Part shown: positions 49,445 through 58,374 of the stretch, one piece after another | Numbering within the stretch: position 1 is the stretch's first letter | How the letters are laid out: every line of letters begins with the position of its first letter | Source of the DNA: Clostridia bacterium | Lineage (GTDB): Bacteria; Bacillota; Clostridia; Oscillospirales; CAG-272 | NCBI GenBank assembly: GCA_017463485.1 | Contig: JAFTPD010000009.1 | Location: 62,001-126,000, forward strand | DNA: 64,000 bases | Direction of reading: 5' to 3' | The notes under the pieces: model-generated | Databases searched by the model: none | What the model was told of the DNA's origin: nothing | The model's input: the letters and a program-made list of their open reading frames with translations, nothing else | Translations under genes and position numbers: made by a program

Positions 49445-50893
49445 ATGAACGTAACCAATTTCCCCAATCTTCAGGACTCGCCCTTTGAGCGCGAGCCGCA
49501 AACACTGCGCGGAATGACGGACGACCGCTCACAAAAGCGCAATTATATTGATCTTCGCCATTTGGTAGATGACAAAACCGTGCTGAAAAACCCGCACAAG
49601 GGTTGGTTCTGGCACTATGTTGACCAAGGCTTGATACGTAATAACAACTACCGCGGAGAGCACGATATAAACGACGGCTTGTCCGATTTTCCCGGACTCA
49701 ACCACCTCTATCTCCGTTTCGATTGGAGTGATATCGAAAAGGAAAAAGGCGTTTATGACTTCTCCCCTCTTGAGGATATTATGGAGCTTTGGGGAGCGCG
49801 TGGCTACCGCTTTTCAATGCGCGTTTGCACCTTTGAGACAGGTACCGGTATTGGCGCCTCTCCCGCTTACGTTTTTGAGGAAGGCGCTAAATGCTACTCC
49901 TGCAGAGGCGGACAAGTTATCGAGCCTGATTATGGCGACCCAATATTTCTCTGCTATCTTGAAAAATTTATGCAGGCATGGTCTGCAAAATACAACGATG
50001 ATAAGCGAATTGAATGTATCGACGTTGGTACGATAGGCACTTGGGGCGAGGGACACACCGAAAACGGCACGCAGCACATCTACCCGCTTGATGTAGTAAA
50101 GCGTCATATCGACCTCCACTGCAAATACTTCCCAGACACACCCATCCTATGCAACGACGACCACGTCGCGGGACGCTTCGGGCGCGGCATAGGCGAGGTT
50201 ATGGATATGCTTGAATACGTAGAGTCACGCAGCATCGGCGTTCAAGACGATTCGGTATGCTGTGACGGATATACCGAGGATTGCGATTACGACTCTATGC
50301 GCGCGCCTTGGATGTTCGATCGCATTTACAAAAATGCGCCCACCGCCATTGAAAGTCAGCACTATACGAGCTGTCTTAAAACCCCGCACTACTACCGCGA
50401 CGGACTTACGCTTATGGAATCCTTAAAGCGTTCACACGCTACCTACGCAGGATTTCACGGCTACCCTCGTCCTTGGCTGGAAAAGCACAAATATATCGCC
50501 GAATACTGCGCAAACCGCTTGGGATATTGGTACTTTATAACCGCCGCGACCGTTCCCTCACTGATGACAGCCACCGCCTACAACAAGGTGGAGCTGGAGA
50601 TGGAAAACCGCGGCTGGGCACCCGCGTACAACAGCTACGCTCTCAAATTCAAGCTGACAGGCGAGGATGGTGATGAGTACGTTGTCAATACTGATTTTGA
50701 CAACCGCTCGCTTATGCCCTCACAGCCTCAAAGCGTTAGTCTGCGGCTTGACCTGCGCGGCGTTCCCGCGGGCAAATATAACCTTTCCGTCGGACTTTTC
50801 GAGAACGCTACTCCTATTCTTCTCGCACTCAAAAATCACATATATCACAACGGGTTTTACAAAATTGCGACAGTCAGCGTCAAGGTCGTTTGA
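49445..50893 (+). CDS. DUF4832-type putative glycosidase-like protein
   Basis: 482 residues, no signal peptide. LKNPHKGWFWHYVDQGL and YLRFDWSDIEKEKGVYDFSPLEDIME resemble the beta/alpha-barrel start of GH42-like hydrolases. The middle holds CIDVGTIGTWGEGH, with a Glu in the position of a barrel acid/base. The C-terminal about 110 residues are a beta-sandwich (LELEMENRGWAPAYN..), as in DUF4832 proteins. The function is unproven and the cytosolic location is unusual for the family. A good CGGAGG site; 28 bases after pgcA, perhaps the same operon. Confidence 0.8.
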   Translation: MNVTNFPNLQDSPFEREPQTLRGMTDDRSQKRNYIDLRHLVDDKTVLKNPHKGWFWHYVDQGLIRNNNYRGEHDINDGLSDFPGLNHLYLRFDWSDIEKEKGVYDFSPLEDIMELWGARGYRFSMRVCTFETGTGIGASPAYVFEEGAKCYSCRGGQVIEPDYGDPIFLCYLEKFMQAWSAKYNDDKRIECIDVGTIGTWGEGHTENGTQHIYPLDVVKRHIDLHCKYFPDTPILCNDDHVAGRFGRGIGEVMDMLEYVESRSIGVQDDSVCCDGYTEDCDYDSMRAPWMFDRIYKNAPTAIESQHYTSCLKTPHYYRDGLTLMESLKRSHATYAGFHGYPRPWLEKHKYIAEYCANRLGYWYFITAATVPSLMTATAYNKVELEMENRGWAPAYNSYALKFKLTGEDGDEYVVNTDFDNRSLMPSQPQSVSLRLDLRGVPAGKYNLSVGLFENATPILLALKNHIYHNGFYKIATVSVKVV

Positions 50894-51338
50894 TATCCCT
50901 TGCCACGATTAGTGACGGAAGCCGCCACACAAGTGAATCGCGGCTCTCCCACAGCACTCCGTCCCGACGGAAAAGACAGGCGTGTCTGCTTACCTCTAAC
51001 AGACGTTCCCCGTCAAGCGTTATTACCTTGGGAGAAAGCTCGCATTTACATTCATATCGAAAAAATCTGTATCGCTGACGCGCGTCGGACAAGGAAAACT
51101 CCTCCGACGCGCGTTTGCCTGTATTCTGCTGACAAAAATCCAGAAATGAAGTGCAGATATCGCGGTAAAATTGCGAAAATCGATCCGCCGCCCCGGCGTA
51201 TTCTCCCTCGCAGGTTATCTGCGGATATATCACCTGCCCGCGCATGACGCATGAACCGTCAGCGCGTACGTCCCGTACCTCCCGCTCAACAGAAACCTGC
51301 ATCTCTCCCCACTCAAAGCAAATACTCTCCAAAAACAT
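50880..51338 (-). CDS. Unknown protein
   Basis: 152 residues, not recognised; no signal peptide or membrane helix. Charged, with GQVIYPQITCEGEYAGAADRFSQFYRDICTSFLDFC resembling the start of DUF3298-like domains, but without enough similarity to name it. The ATG at 51338 is preceded by GGGGGAA, which lies in one arm of a hairpin (51343-51393). Its 3' end overlaps the DUF4832 gene on the other strand by 14 bases. Confidence 0.6.
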   Translation of the reverse strand: MFLESICFEWGEMQVSVEREVRDVRADGSCVMRGQVIYPQITCEGEYAGAADRFSQFYRDICTSFLDFCQQNTGKRASEEFSLSDARQRYRFFRYECKCELSPKVITLDGERLLEVSRHACLFRRDGVLWESRDSLVWRLPSLIVARDIKRP

Positions 51339-51342
51339 AATT

Positions 51343-51393
51343 CCCCCACAGCACACCGCCGTATTTTTCTTACGACAATTTATGCTGTGGGGG
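51343..51393 (-). promoter_or_regulatory. Hairpin sequestering the ribosome site of the 51.3-kb gene
   Basis: 11-bp arms CCCCCACAGCA (51343-51353) and TGCTGTGGGGG (51383-51393), 29-base loop. On the minus strand the arm nearest the ATG contains the G-rich Shine-Dalgarno. It sits between the XRE gene and the unknown gene. Confidence 0.6.
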
Positions 51394-51412
51394 TGATTTT
51401 TATGTAGGCGGC

Positions 51413-52555
51413 TTACTGCTCGCCGTCCTCACTCTCAAAATTCTCGGCGCACTCTGCCATACGCATAACTGCGGCACGGAAGCGCTCGTTTTGCCTTACG
51501 GGACTCCATATACGCGCGGCAAATCGGCTTTGCAGGATACGCGCGCACTTGGACATACCCTTCGCCTCGGTATCCTCCGACTTATTGTACTCCACCTCGC
51601 GGAGCAAAACGCTCTGATATCTCGCCGTGTCTGGACGGGTATCGCAAACAATAGCGAAATCTGCCATTTTCTCAACACAATCAAGGGCTTTTTGTTGATC
51701 CCCCTTGGAAAGATACAGCATTGCAAGCTGACGGTAAGAGTTTGCAAGTCTGTCCGCGTAGAAAAGATAATCTCCGTCGAACACTATCTCATACACCTTC
51801 ATAGCGCGAAGCAGGATATCTATCTTTTCGTCGGTGGTGTACTTATTCATAGCGATATCGGGAACGCAGGTGAGGTTGTAGGCGTGCCACCAGATGTTAT
51901 CCGCAAAGAGGATAAGATTCTTCTGCGCCTGAAGCCGTGCCGTATCTCCCGTAAACACCGTTGCTCTTACTATCTCGCGGCAAAGGTGCATGCCGTGGAG
52001 CTGATCTGCGATCTCCTCCGCCTCTATATCGTCGCCGACCTGACGGCAAAGTATGCCACACAAGGTCTTTTTGGTTTCGTCACGCACTCCGTCCTCCGCG
52101 CAATCCTCCAGGATATGACGGCAGAGCGACACAGCCTCGGAGAGCATTCCGCGCGCTTTTTCATCATCCTCGGTCACAGCGCAGATATGCGACAGCACCT
52201 TTGCCAGTGAAAGTCGGAGCACGTAGCTCGATGGCAGCTCGGCGCAGGCAGAGCGCAACAGCTCCAACGCCTCCTCTGCACGGTCACGGTCAAGATACCA
52301 CTCCGCGCGCTCGGCGTATTCCTTTACCGCCTGCTCGTTTTTTGCGCCGTCATAGCACAAAAGCTCGTCCATGCTCGCGCCGAATGCGTCAGCTATCAGC
52401 GGAAGCGAATCCATATCGGGATAACATATTCCCGATTCCCAGCGGGACACCGCCTGAGGTGTTACACCAACTCGCAGGGCAAGTCCGTCCTGCGTCATTC
52501 CGTTCTTTTTGCGAAGCAGGCGTATCTTCTCGCCTATCTTTATTTTCTGTACCAT
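51413..52555 (-). CDS. XRE-family regulator with TPR-like domain
   Basis: 380 residues. N-terminal Cro/CI HTH: IGEKIRLLRKKNGMTQDGLA and VTPQAVSRWESGICYPDMDSL. From about residue 80 to the end it is helical, with TPR-like pairs (RAEEALELLRSACAELPSSYVLRLSLAKVLSHI; QQKALDCVEKMADFA). This layout is common in Clostridia regulators that bind short peptides or other ligands. The ATG at 52555 follows GGGGGAT. It may control the small gene downstream. Confidence 0.9.
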   Translation of the reverse strand: MVQKIKIGEKIRLLRKKNGMTQDGLALRVGVTPQAVSRWESGICYPDMDSLPLIADAFGASMDELLCYDGAKNEQAVKEYAERAEWYLDRDRAEEALELLRSACAELPSSYVLRLSLAKVLSHICAVTEDDEKARGMLSEAVSLCRHILEDCAEDGVRDETKKTLCGILCRQVGDDIEAEEIADQLHGMHLCREIVRATVFTGDTARLQAQKNLILFADNIWWHAYNLTCVPDIAMNKYTTDEKIDILLRAMKVYEIVFDGDYLFYADRLANSYRQLAMLYLSKGDQQKALDCVEKMADFAIVCDTRPDTARYQSVLLREVEYNKSEDTEAKGMSKCARILQSRFAARIWSPVRQNERFRAAVMRMAECAENFESEDGEQ

Positions 52556-52591
52556 AATATCCCCCAAAATCTACAAATTTCAACAATATAT

Positions 52592-52620
52592 ATTATAAAC
52601 CAAATATTTACCCTTGTCAA
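52592..52620 (-). promoter_or_regulatory. Consensus promoter for XRE regulator
   Basis: Minus strand TTGACA (52615-52620), 17-base spacer, TATAAT (52592-52597); both perfect. Confidence 0.88.
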
Positions 52621-52744
52621 TAGGCGGTTGATATTTTTGTCGGCAATCATCTTTTTTAAATAACTTTCCTGCGTAAAATTCTCGACTGAGCCCGTGCGAG
52701 GCATTTTTCATTCCATAATATTGGCAAATTTTACTTATTACTCG

Positions 52745-52773
52745 TTGACATTTTCATAAAACCGTGGTATAAT
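52745..52773 (+). promoter_or_regulatory. Consensus promoter for MBL-gltX-glnS operon
   Basis: TTGACA (52745-52750), 17-base spacer, TATAAT (52768-52773); both perfect, 40 bases before the ATG. Confidence 0.9.
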
Positions 52774-52813
52774 AATACGATAATATCGAAAATTGTTTCT
52801 TGCGGGGGCGGTT

Positions 52814-53449
52814 ATGAAAATAATCAATCTCTTTCCAAAGGGCTTTGGCTCGAATTGCTACCTCGTTGAGGACGGCGGCGAGGCTCTGATAATAGACCCC
52901 AGCGCCGCGGCAGAGAGTATTCTTGATACCTTGGAGCGCGACGGATGCGTACCTGTCGGAATACTTTTAACTCACGGTCACTTCGACCACATATTTTCCG
53001 TTGACACTCTGCGCAACTATGCGGCAAAACGAGGAATTTCACTCCCGCTGATGATACACGAGGACGACGCGCCCATGCTGTCAGACGGTAAAAAAAGCGC
53101 GTTTTACACCTTCTTCGGCAAGGACAGACAGTATGCACCCGCAGAAAGGTTGCTTTGTGACGGCGATACCGTTACGGTGGGAAATTCCACGATCACTGTG
53201 CGCCACACTCCCGGACATTCCCCCGGCTCTGTGTGCTACGTCTGCGAATCGGCGGGCGTAATATTCACGGGCGACACTATTTTTGCCGACGGCTACGGCA
53301 GATACGACCTCTGGGGCGGCAATTGGGAGATACTTGCGAATTCCATTAAGGCTCTCCGCGAGCTTGACGGAAATTTGACCGCCTATCCGGGTCACGGCGA
53401 CAGCACGCGGCTGTCATTCGCACTTGACAATATTCTTTACGTAATTTAA
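52814..53449 (+). CDS. MBL-fold metallohydrolase (glyoxalase II-like)
   Basis: 211 residues. Metal site HGHFDH at 54-59, then RHTPGHSPGSVCYV, FTGDTIFADGYGRYD and YPGHGDSTRL. This set is that of small Firmicutes hydroxyacylglutathione-hydrolase-like proteins, whose natural thioester substrate is unknown (low-molecular thiol conjugates). The ATG at 52814 has GGGGGCGG. First gene of an operon with gltX (31-base gap). Confidence 0.92.
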   Translation: MKIINLFPKGFGSNCYLVEDGGEALIIDPSAAAESILDTLERDGCVPVGILLTHGHFDHIFSVDTLRNYAAKRGISLPLMIHEDDAPMLSDGKKSAFYTFFGKDRQYAPAERLLCDGDTVTVGNSTITVRHTPGHSPGSVCYVCESAGVIFTGDTIFADGYGRYDLWGGNWEILANSIKALRELDGNLTAYPGHGDSTRLSFALDNILYVI

Positions 53450-53480
53450 ACTATCACAACATACAGGAACGGAGATTTTT

Positions 53481-55157
53481 ATGGATTACAAAAAGCTTGC
53501 ACAGCTTCTTTTCCCCGACGTTGATAAGACTCCCGAGGATTTAGAGGCTCTCTATCCTCCCCGTCAGCTCCCCGAGGGCGCAAAGGTCACGCGATTTGCT
53601 CCCAGCCCCACGGGATTCGTCCACTTTGGCGGAATGTTCCCCGTGCGCGTTGCAGAGCGTCTTGCTCATCAATCGGGCGGAGTTTTCTATCTGCGAATTG
53701 AGGACACCGACGCTATGCGTGAGGTTGAGGGCGCGGCGGCGGCTCTCATACGCACGCTTGCCGACTACGGGATAGTATTTGACGAGGGCGCATCACTCGC
53801 TCCCGACGGAAGCATCTGCGACAAGGGAAATTACGGCCCTTACAAGCAGAGTCAGCGTGCGCACCTTTACCACGTTTACGCAAAAATGCTTGTGGAAAAA
53901 GGTCTTGCTTACCCCTGCTTCACCACCGAGGAGGAGCTGGAGCAGCTTCACAGCACAGACAAAAAGGCTGAAATAAAGAACACCGACTGGGAGGCAGAGG
54001 CAGAAAAGCGTCGCGAGGAAATGCTGGCTCGCCGCACCTTTACCATGGAGTCGGTGGAGGAAAATCTCAAGGCGGGTAATCCCTTTGTACTTCGTCTGCT
54101 CGCTGACGGCGACGGTGAAAAGAAGATAATCGTTACCGACCTTGTACGCGGCAAGCTGGAGCTTCCCGAAAACGAGGAGGATTTCGTCCTTCTCAAGAGC
54201 GACGGAATTCCCACCTACCACTTCGCACACGCGGTTGACGACCACCTTATGGGCACTACACACGTCGTGCGCGGCGAGGAATGGCTGCCCAGCTTACCCA
54301 AGCACCTTCAGCTTTTCCGTTATCTTGGATTCAAGCTCCCCAAGTATATGCACATCTCCCAGATCATGCGTCTTGACGAGAACGGCAACAAGAAAAAACT
54401 CTCCAAGCGCGACATGGGTGCAAATCTTGACGACTACAAGCGTCTTGGCTACTGCGCGGAAACCGTCGTTGAGTATATCATGACTCTGCTCAACTCCAAC
54501 TACGAGGAGTGGCATGCGGCAAATCCCACCGCCCCCTTCACCGATTTCGCGTTTAACGTAAAGAAAATGAGCGTCTCGGGCTGTTTGTTTGATATAAACA
54601 AGCTCAACGACGTGTCCAAGAACGTCCTCTCCCGCATGAGCGCCGACGAAGTGTACGACAAGATCACCGAGTGGACGTCGGAATATGACAAGGAGCTTTA
54701 CTCCCTGCTCGTGCGCGACGCGGATTATACTAAATCCATTCTCGCTATCGGCAGAGGCGGCAAGAAGCCGCGCAAGGACTTTACCGTTTGGGGTGACGTC
54801 CGTCCTTACCTCGATTTCTTCTACGACGAGCTGTTTGAGATAAAGGACACTCTTCCCGAGGGCACTGATATGGCTGACGCCCGCGCAACGCTTGCAAAAT
54901 TTGCAGACGTTTACGACGAGAGCGACGACACAAACACTTGGTTTGAAAAGATAAAGGCTATCGCAGACAGCCTCGGCTATGCCTCGGATATGAAGGCGTA
55001 CAAGGCTGATCCCACAGCATTCAAGGGCAGCGTTGCGGATATCAGCGCGTATATCCGCCTTGCCGTCACGGGCAAGCTGAACGCCCCCGACCTTTATACC
55101 GTAATGCACATTCTCGGACGTGAGCGCACTCTGGCAAGAGTGAGTGCCTCGCTCTGA
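53481..55157 (+). CDS. gltX: Glutamate--tRNA ligase
   Basis: 558 residues, class I synthetase. HIGH-type signature in RFAPSPTGFVHFGGM, RIEDTDAMREVEGA, and KMSK-type loop KKLSKRDMGANL. The catalytic core includes HVVRGEEWLPSLPKHLQL. It is about 60-70 residues longer than most bacterial GluRS, mainly C-terminal. Because glnS is next, it may be discriminating (Glu-tRNAGlu only). CGGAG site before the ATG. Confidence 0.95.
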   Translation: MDYKKLAQLLFPDVDKTPEDLEALYPPRQLPEGAKVTRFAPSPTGFVHFGGMFPVRVAERLAHQSGGVFYLRIEDTDAMREVEGAAAALIRTLADYGIVFDEGASLAPDGSICDKGNYGPYKQSQRAHLYHVYAKMLVEKGLAYPCFTTEEELEQLHSTDKKAEIKNTDWEAEAEKRREEMLARRTFTMESVEENLKAGNPFVLRLLADGDGEKKIIVTDLVRGKLELPENEEDFVLLKSDGIPTYHFAHAVDDHLMGTTHVVRGEEWLPSLPKHLQLFRYLGFKLPKYMHISQIMRLDENGNKKKLSKRDMGANLDDYKRLGYCAETVVEYIMTLLNSNYEEWHAANPTAPFTDFAFNVKKMSVSGCLFDINKLNDVSKNVLSRMSADEVYDKITEWTSEYDKELYSLLVRDADYTKSILAIGRGGKKPRKDFTVWGDVRPYLDFFYDELFEIKDTLPEGTDMADARATLAKFADVYDESDDTNTWFEKIKAIADSLGYASDMKAYKADPTAFKGSVADISAYIRLAVTGKLNAPDLYTVMHILGRERTLARVSASL

Positions 55158-55191
55158 TATCTCCGCAAATAAAACGCAAAGGATGAACACA

Positions 55192-56853
55192 ATGGAGAAC
55201 GAAATTTACAACGGCAATTTTATTCACGACATTATCGACGAGGATATCTCCCTTGATCCCGAACTGAAAATTCACACCCGATTCCCTCCCGAGCCTAACG
55301 GATACCTGCATATCGGCTCGGCAAAGGCGATAATGATCAACTATGAAACCGCAAAGAAGTACGGCGGACAGTTCAATCTGCGCTACGACGACACCAACCC
55401 CGCAAAGGAGAGCGACGATTTCGTGCGCTCCATTTACGAGGACCTCACGTGGCTTGGCGCAACCCCGAATGGCGGTATCTTCTACGGCTCGGATTACTTT
55501 GAAAAGTGCTACGAGTTCGCAGTACAGCTTATAAAACAGGGCGACGCTTACGTTTGCGAGCTTTCCAAGGAGGATCTTGCACAGTATAAGGGCACAGACC
55601 GCTCGGAGGCAAGCAAGGAATCTCCCTACCGCAACCGTCCCATTGAGGAGAGCCTTGACCTTTTCGAGCGTATGAAAAACGGCGAGTTCCCCGACGGAGC
55701 AAAAACTCTGCGCGCAAAGATAGACCCCTCCTCCGACAATACCTATCTGCGCGACCCCGTTATTTACAGAATCCGTCACGTGCATCATCACCGTCAGGGC
55801 GATAAGTGGTGCATCTATCCCATGTACGACTTTGCGCATCCCATTCAGGACGCGCTTGAGGGTATCACCCATTCCCTCTGCTCCAGCGAATTCAAAAACC
55901 ACCGTCCCCTTTATGAGTGGGTAGTTGACAGAATAGGCTTTGAAAAGAAGCCCAAGCAGCGCGAGTTCGGTCGCATGAACGTTACCTATACCGTTATGTC
56001 CAAGAGATATCTGCGCGAGCTTGTGGAAACGGGACGTGTTGACGGCTGGGACGACCCCCGCCTGCCCACCCTGTGTGCGCTTCGCCGCAGAGGCTACACT
56101 CCCGAGGCTATATTCAATTTTGTCCGCAGTGCGGGCGTTGCAAAGGCTGACTGCACGGTAGATATTCGCTGGCTTGAAGCGTGCGTGCGCGACGAATTCA
56201 ACGAAAAAGCGCCACGCCGCGTAGTAGTCGCTCATCCTATCAAGGTCATTATCGACAATATCGACGAGGATGCGGAGATCACCTTCAAGCTCCCCAACCA
56301 TCCGCAAAACCCCGAAATGGGCGAGCGTGAGGTCAAGTTTACCCGCGAGATATATATTGACGCAGATGACTTTGCCGAGGTTCCGCCTCCCAAATTCTTC
56401 CGCCTCAAGCCCGACGGCGAGGTTCGACTTATGGGTGCGTATATCATCAAGTGCAATTCCATTGAAAAGAACGAAGACGGCTCTATCCGTGCCATCCACG
56501 CGACGGCTGACCTTGAAGCAGGCAACGGAAATCCCACCGACGGCAGAAAGGTCAAGGGTACTATCCACTGGCTGTCCGCAAAGTACGCTCTTCCCACCAC
56601 TCTTATGATGTACGACAGACTGTTCACCGTTGAGAATGTGGCGGATATTCCCGAGGGCGCAAGCTATCTTGACTACCTCAACCCGAACTCTCTCGTAAAG
56701 ATAGAGGGGGCTATGATGGAGGCGTCGCTTGCAGACAGCAAGGCGGGCGACAAATTCCAGTTCGTGCGCTTCGGATATTTCAGCAAGGACACTCACAACG
56801 ACAACACCTTTAACCTTGTGGTAACCCTCAAGGACACATTTGCAAAGAAATAA
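55192..56853 (+). CDS. glnS: Glutamine--tRNA ligase
   Basis: 553 residues. HIGH signature in TRFPPEPNGYLHIGSAKAI, YDDTNP, and the KMSK loop as VMSKRYLREL, with DDPRLPTLCALRRRGYTPEAI between; two C-terminal beta-barrels follow. These are GlnRS, not GluRS, features. The start at 55192 gives AAAGG nine bases upstream; the ATG at 55183 is too close to it. Many Gram-positives lack GlnRS and use GatCAB, so its presence beside gltX is informative. Confidence 0.96.
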   Translation: MENEIYNGNFIHDIIDEDISLDPELKIHTRFPPEPNGYLHIGSAKAIMINYETAKKYGGQFNLRYDDTNPAKESDDFVRSIYEDLTWLGATPNGGIFYGSDYFEKCYEFAVQLIKQGDAYVCELSKEDLAQYKGTDRSEASKESPYRNRPIEESLDLFERMKNGEFPDGAKTLRAKIDPSSDNTYLRDPVIYRIRHVHHHRQGDKWCIYPMYDFAHPIQDALEGITHSLCSSEFKNHRPLYEWVVDRIGFEKKPKQREFGRMNVTYTVMSKRYLRELVETGRVDGWDDPRLPTLCALRRRGYTPEAIFNFVRSAGVAKADCTVDIRWLEACVRDEFNEKAPRRVVVAHPIKVIIDNIDEDAEITFKLPNHPQNPEMGEREVKFTREIYIDADDFAEVPPPKFFRLKPDGEVRLMGAYIIKCNSIEKNEDGSIRAIHATADLEAGNGNPTDGRKVKGTIHWLSAKYALPTTLMMYDRLFTVENVADIPEGASYLDYLNPNSLVKIEGAMMEASLADSKAGDKFQFVRFGYFSKDTHNDNTFNLVVTLKDTFAKK

Positions 56854-56865
56854 CAGGAGGTCGCC

Positions 56866-57159
56866 GTGACTTTACCCGTAAAAATACTGCTCATATATCT
56901 TGGAGTCATCTCCCTTATATCCATTGTGGTATGCATATATGATAAGAGAATATCCAAGCTTAACCGCGTGTCACTACGTACCCCCGAGAAAACGCTTTTG
57001 ATCCTGTCGGCTCTGGGCGGCTCGGTGGCAATGTATCTTTGCATGCTGATCATACGGCATAAAACAAAGCATTTCAAATTCATGGTGGGTATTCCCGTGA
57101 TATTCATCATTCAGTGCGCGGCAGTTTACGCTCTGTTCCACTTTGGAATTTTACCTTGA
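56866..57159 (+). CDS. DUF1294 membrane protein
   Basis: 97 residues. Three hydrophobic helices with the family pattern YDKRISKLNRVSLRTPEKTLLILSALGGSVAMYLCM and HKTKHFKFMVGIPVIFI read in pieces. Function unknown. GTG start at 56866 preceded by AGGAGG, 12 bases after glnS, so the last gene of the operon. Its stop lies at the edge of the terminator palindrome. Confidence 0.9.
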   Translation: MTLPVKILLIYLGVISLISIVVCIYDKRISKLNRVSLRTPEKTLLILSALGGSVAMYLCMLIIRHKTKHFKFMVGIPVIFIIQCAAVYALFHFGILP

Positions 57160-57198
57160 ATAATAAAGCAGCGCCCTGCAGGGCGCTGCTTTATTATT
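57159..57198. terminator. Perfect 40-base palindromic bidirectional terminator
   Basis: Every base from 57159 to 57198 pairs around a central CTGCAG. The plus-strand stop ends at its first base and the minus-strand stop (57194-57196) lies within it. Confidence 0.95.
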
Positions 57199-58174
57199 CT
57201 ATATCCGACAGTACATTCCCTGCCTTGACTCCCCACGCGACACCAATATCGGGATTGCTTGAATACACCGTCGTCAGTCGCATGGCGGCAAATTTTCCGC
57301 GCTTGAAATTTTCGGGACGCGACACAGAGCGTGTGGAATACGCAAACTTCATTCCCGTTACGTCGGCGGTAACGCCAAGATACTCCAACGCCTCGCCCGC
57401 AGGAATAACACCCTTGTCGCGATAGGTAAATTCTACGTCCGTTTTCCAAACGCCGCCCTCTTCTCCAACGCAAATATTTATTCCGTCCACGGCATTCGCT
57501 TTTGCGGCGGCAATACAGATAAGCAAGACACAAATGAGGGATCGCATATCCGACGTTGACGCACATTTGCTGACACCGTTCTCAAATGCGCTTTCAATAT
57601 TCACGTCAGCGCCGCAAAACTCGGCAAGTGACTCAATCAGCTCCGCCATTTCGGAGTAGTCCTTTTTCGGATAATTAAAGCCGTCCTCGCCAAAGCCCAC
57701 GTAATCGTCACTTGTATACTTCACTATCCCATCAAAGCTGAAGATCAGCTCTTCCACTGCGCGATACGTAGGAATATCCTCGTCACGCATGGGTGACGAG
57801 TCCTTCTCCCCTATTATCGAACAAAGTCCGTTTTCATCCAGTCGGGCAAGCACTCTCGGGACAGACGAGCGGCGACCACCGACGTGAGCGTAAACACACA
57901 ATCCCGACGACAGATAAAACACGGGCGAGATCACACCCACTCCCCTCTCGGTAACAATAGCGATTGGCAATGCCCCTCTCTCTGTCAGGCGCATAAATTC
58001 CACTGCGTCCAAGCCGAGAGCATCCGAAATATTCACGCCCGCCGACATAAAGTCTGTAACACTTGCGCGTTTGGCGGTCGAGGCAACCGTTTTGCCCGTG
58101 AAAAAGTCCCTGTAAAAGAGGGACATCTCCACGCCGCTCGCAAGCTGTATTCCTTTGGTATATAAAAGCTGCAT
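57194..58174 (-). CDS. Unknown protein
   Basis: 326 residues if it starts at the ATG at 58174; an ATG 26 codons upstream (58252) is possible but neither has a clear ribosome site. Not recognised. One hydrophobic stretch near residues 211-227 (SLICVLLICIAAAKANAV) reads as a buried helix rather than a sure membrane anchor. The N-terminal part (GKTVASTAKRASVTDFMSAG) and a central acidic region give no motif. Stand-alone gene, convergent with the glnS operon. Confidence 0.65.
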   Translation of the reverse strand: MQLLYTKGIQLASGVEMSLFYRDFFTGKTVASTAKRASVTDFMSAGVNISDALGLDAVEFMRLTERGALPIAIVTERGVGVISPVFYLSSGLCVYAHVGGRRSSVPRVLARLDENGLCSIIGEKDSSPMRDEDIPTYRAVEELIFSFDGIVKYTSDDYVGFGEDGFNYPKKDYSEMAELIESLAEFCGADVNIESAFENGVSKCASTSDMRSLICVLLICIAAAKANAVDGINICVGEEGGVWKTDVEFTYRDKGVIPAGEALEYLGVTADVTGMKFAYSTRSVSRPENFKRGKFAAMRLTTVYSSNPDIGVAWGVKAGNVLSDIE

Positions 58175-58302
58175 ACGACACTGTCCGACAGCAAAAAGGC
58201 ATATTTTGACGCTTTTTGCCGCCCCTTTCCAAATTTTTAAAAAACCTTGCATATCAAGCCAAAAATTTTCAGCAAATTATTAATTTTTCTGTCATTCGGT
58301 GC

Positions 58303-58331
58303 TTGACAGAGGCATTTTTATATGTTATAAT
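58303..58331 (+). promoter_or_regulatory. Consensus promoter for SH3 lipoprotein
   Basis: TTGACA (58303-58308), 17-base spacer ending TGT, TATAAT (58326-58331): perfect with extended -10; start codon 43 bases on. Confidence 0.9.
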
Positions 58332-58374
58332 TTATTCATAGTCACTAAATATAATCAAGGAGGAAATAAAAAAC

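Noticed and set aside
55066..56796. 576-codon frame antisense to glnS
   Set aside because: Opposite a clear GlnRS; a by-product of codon usage.
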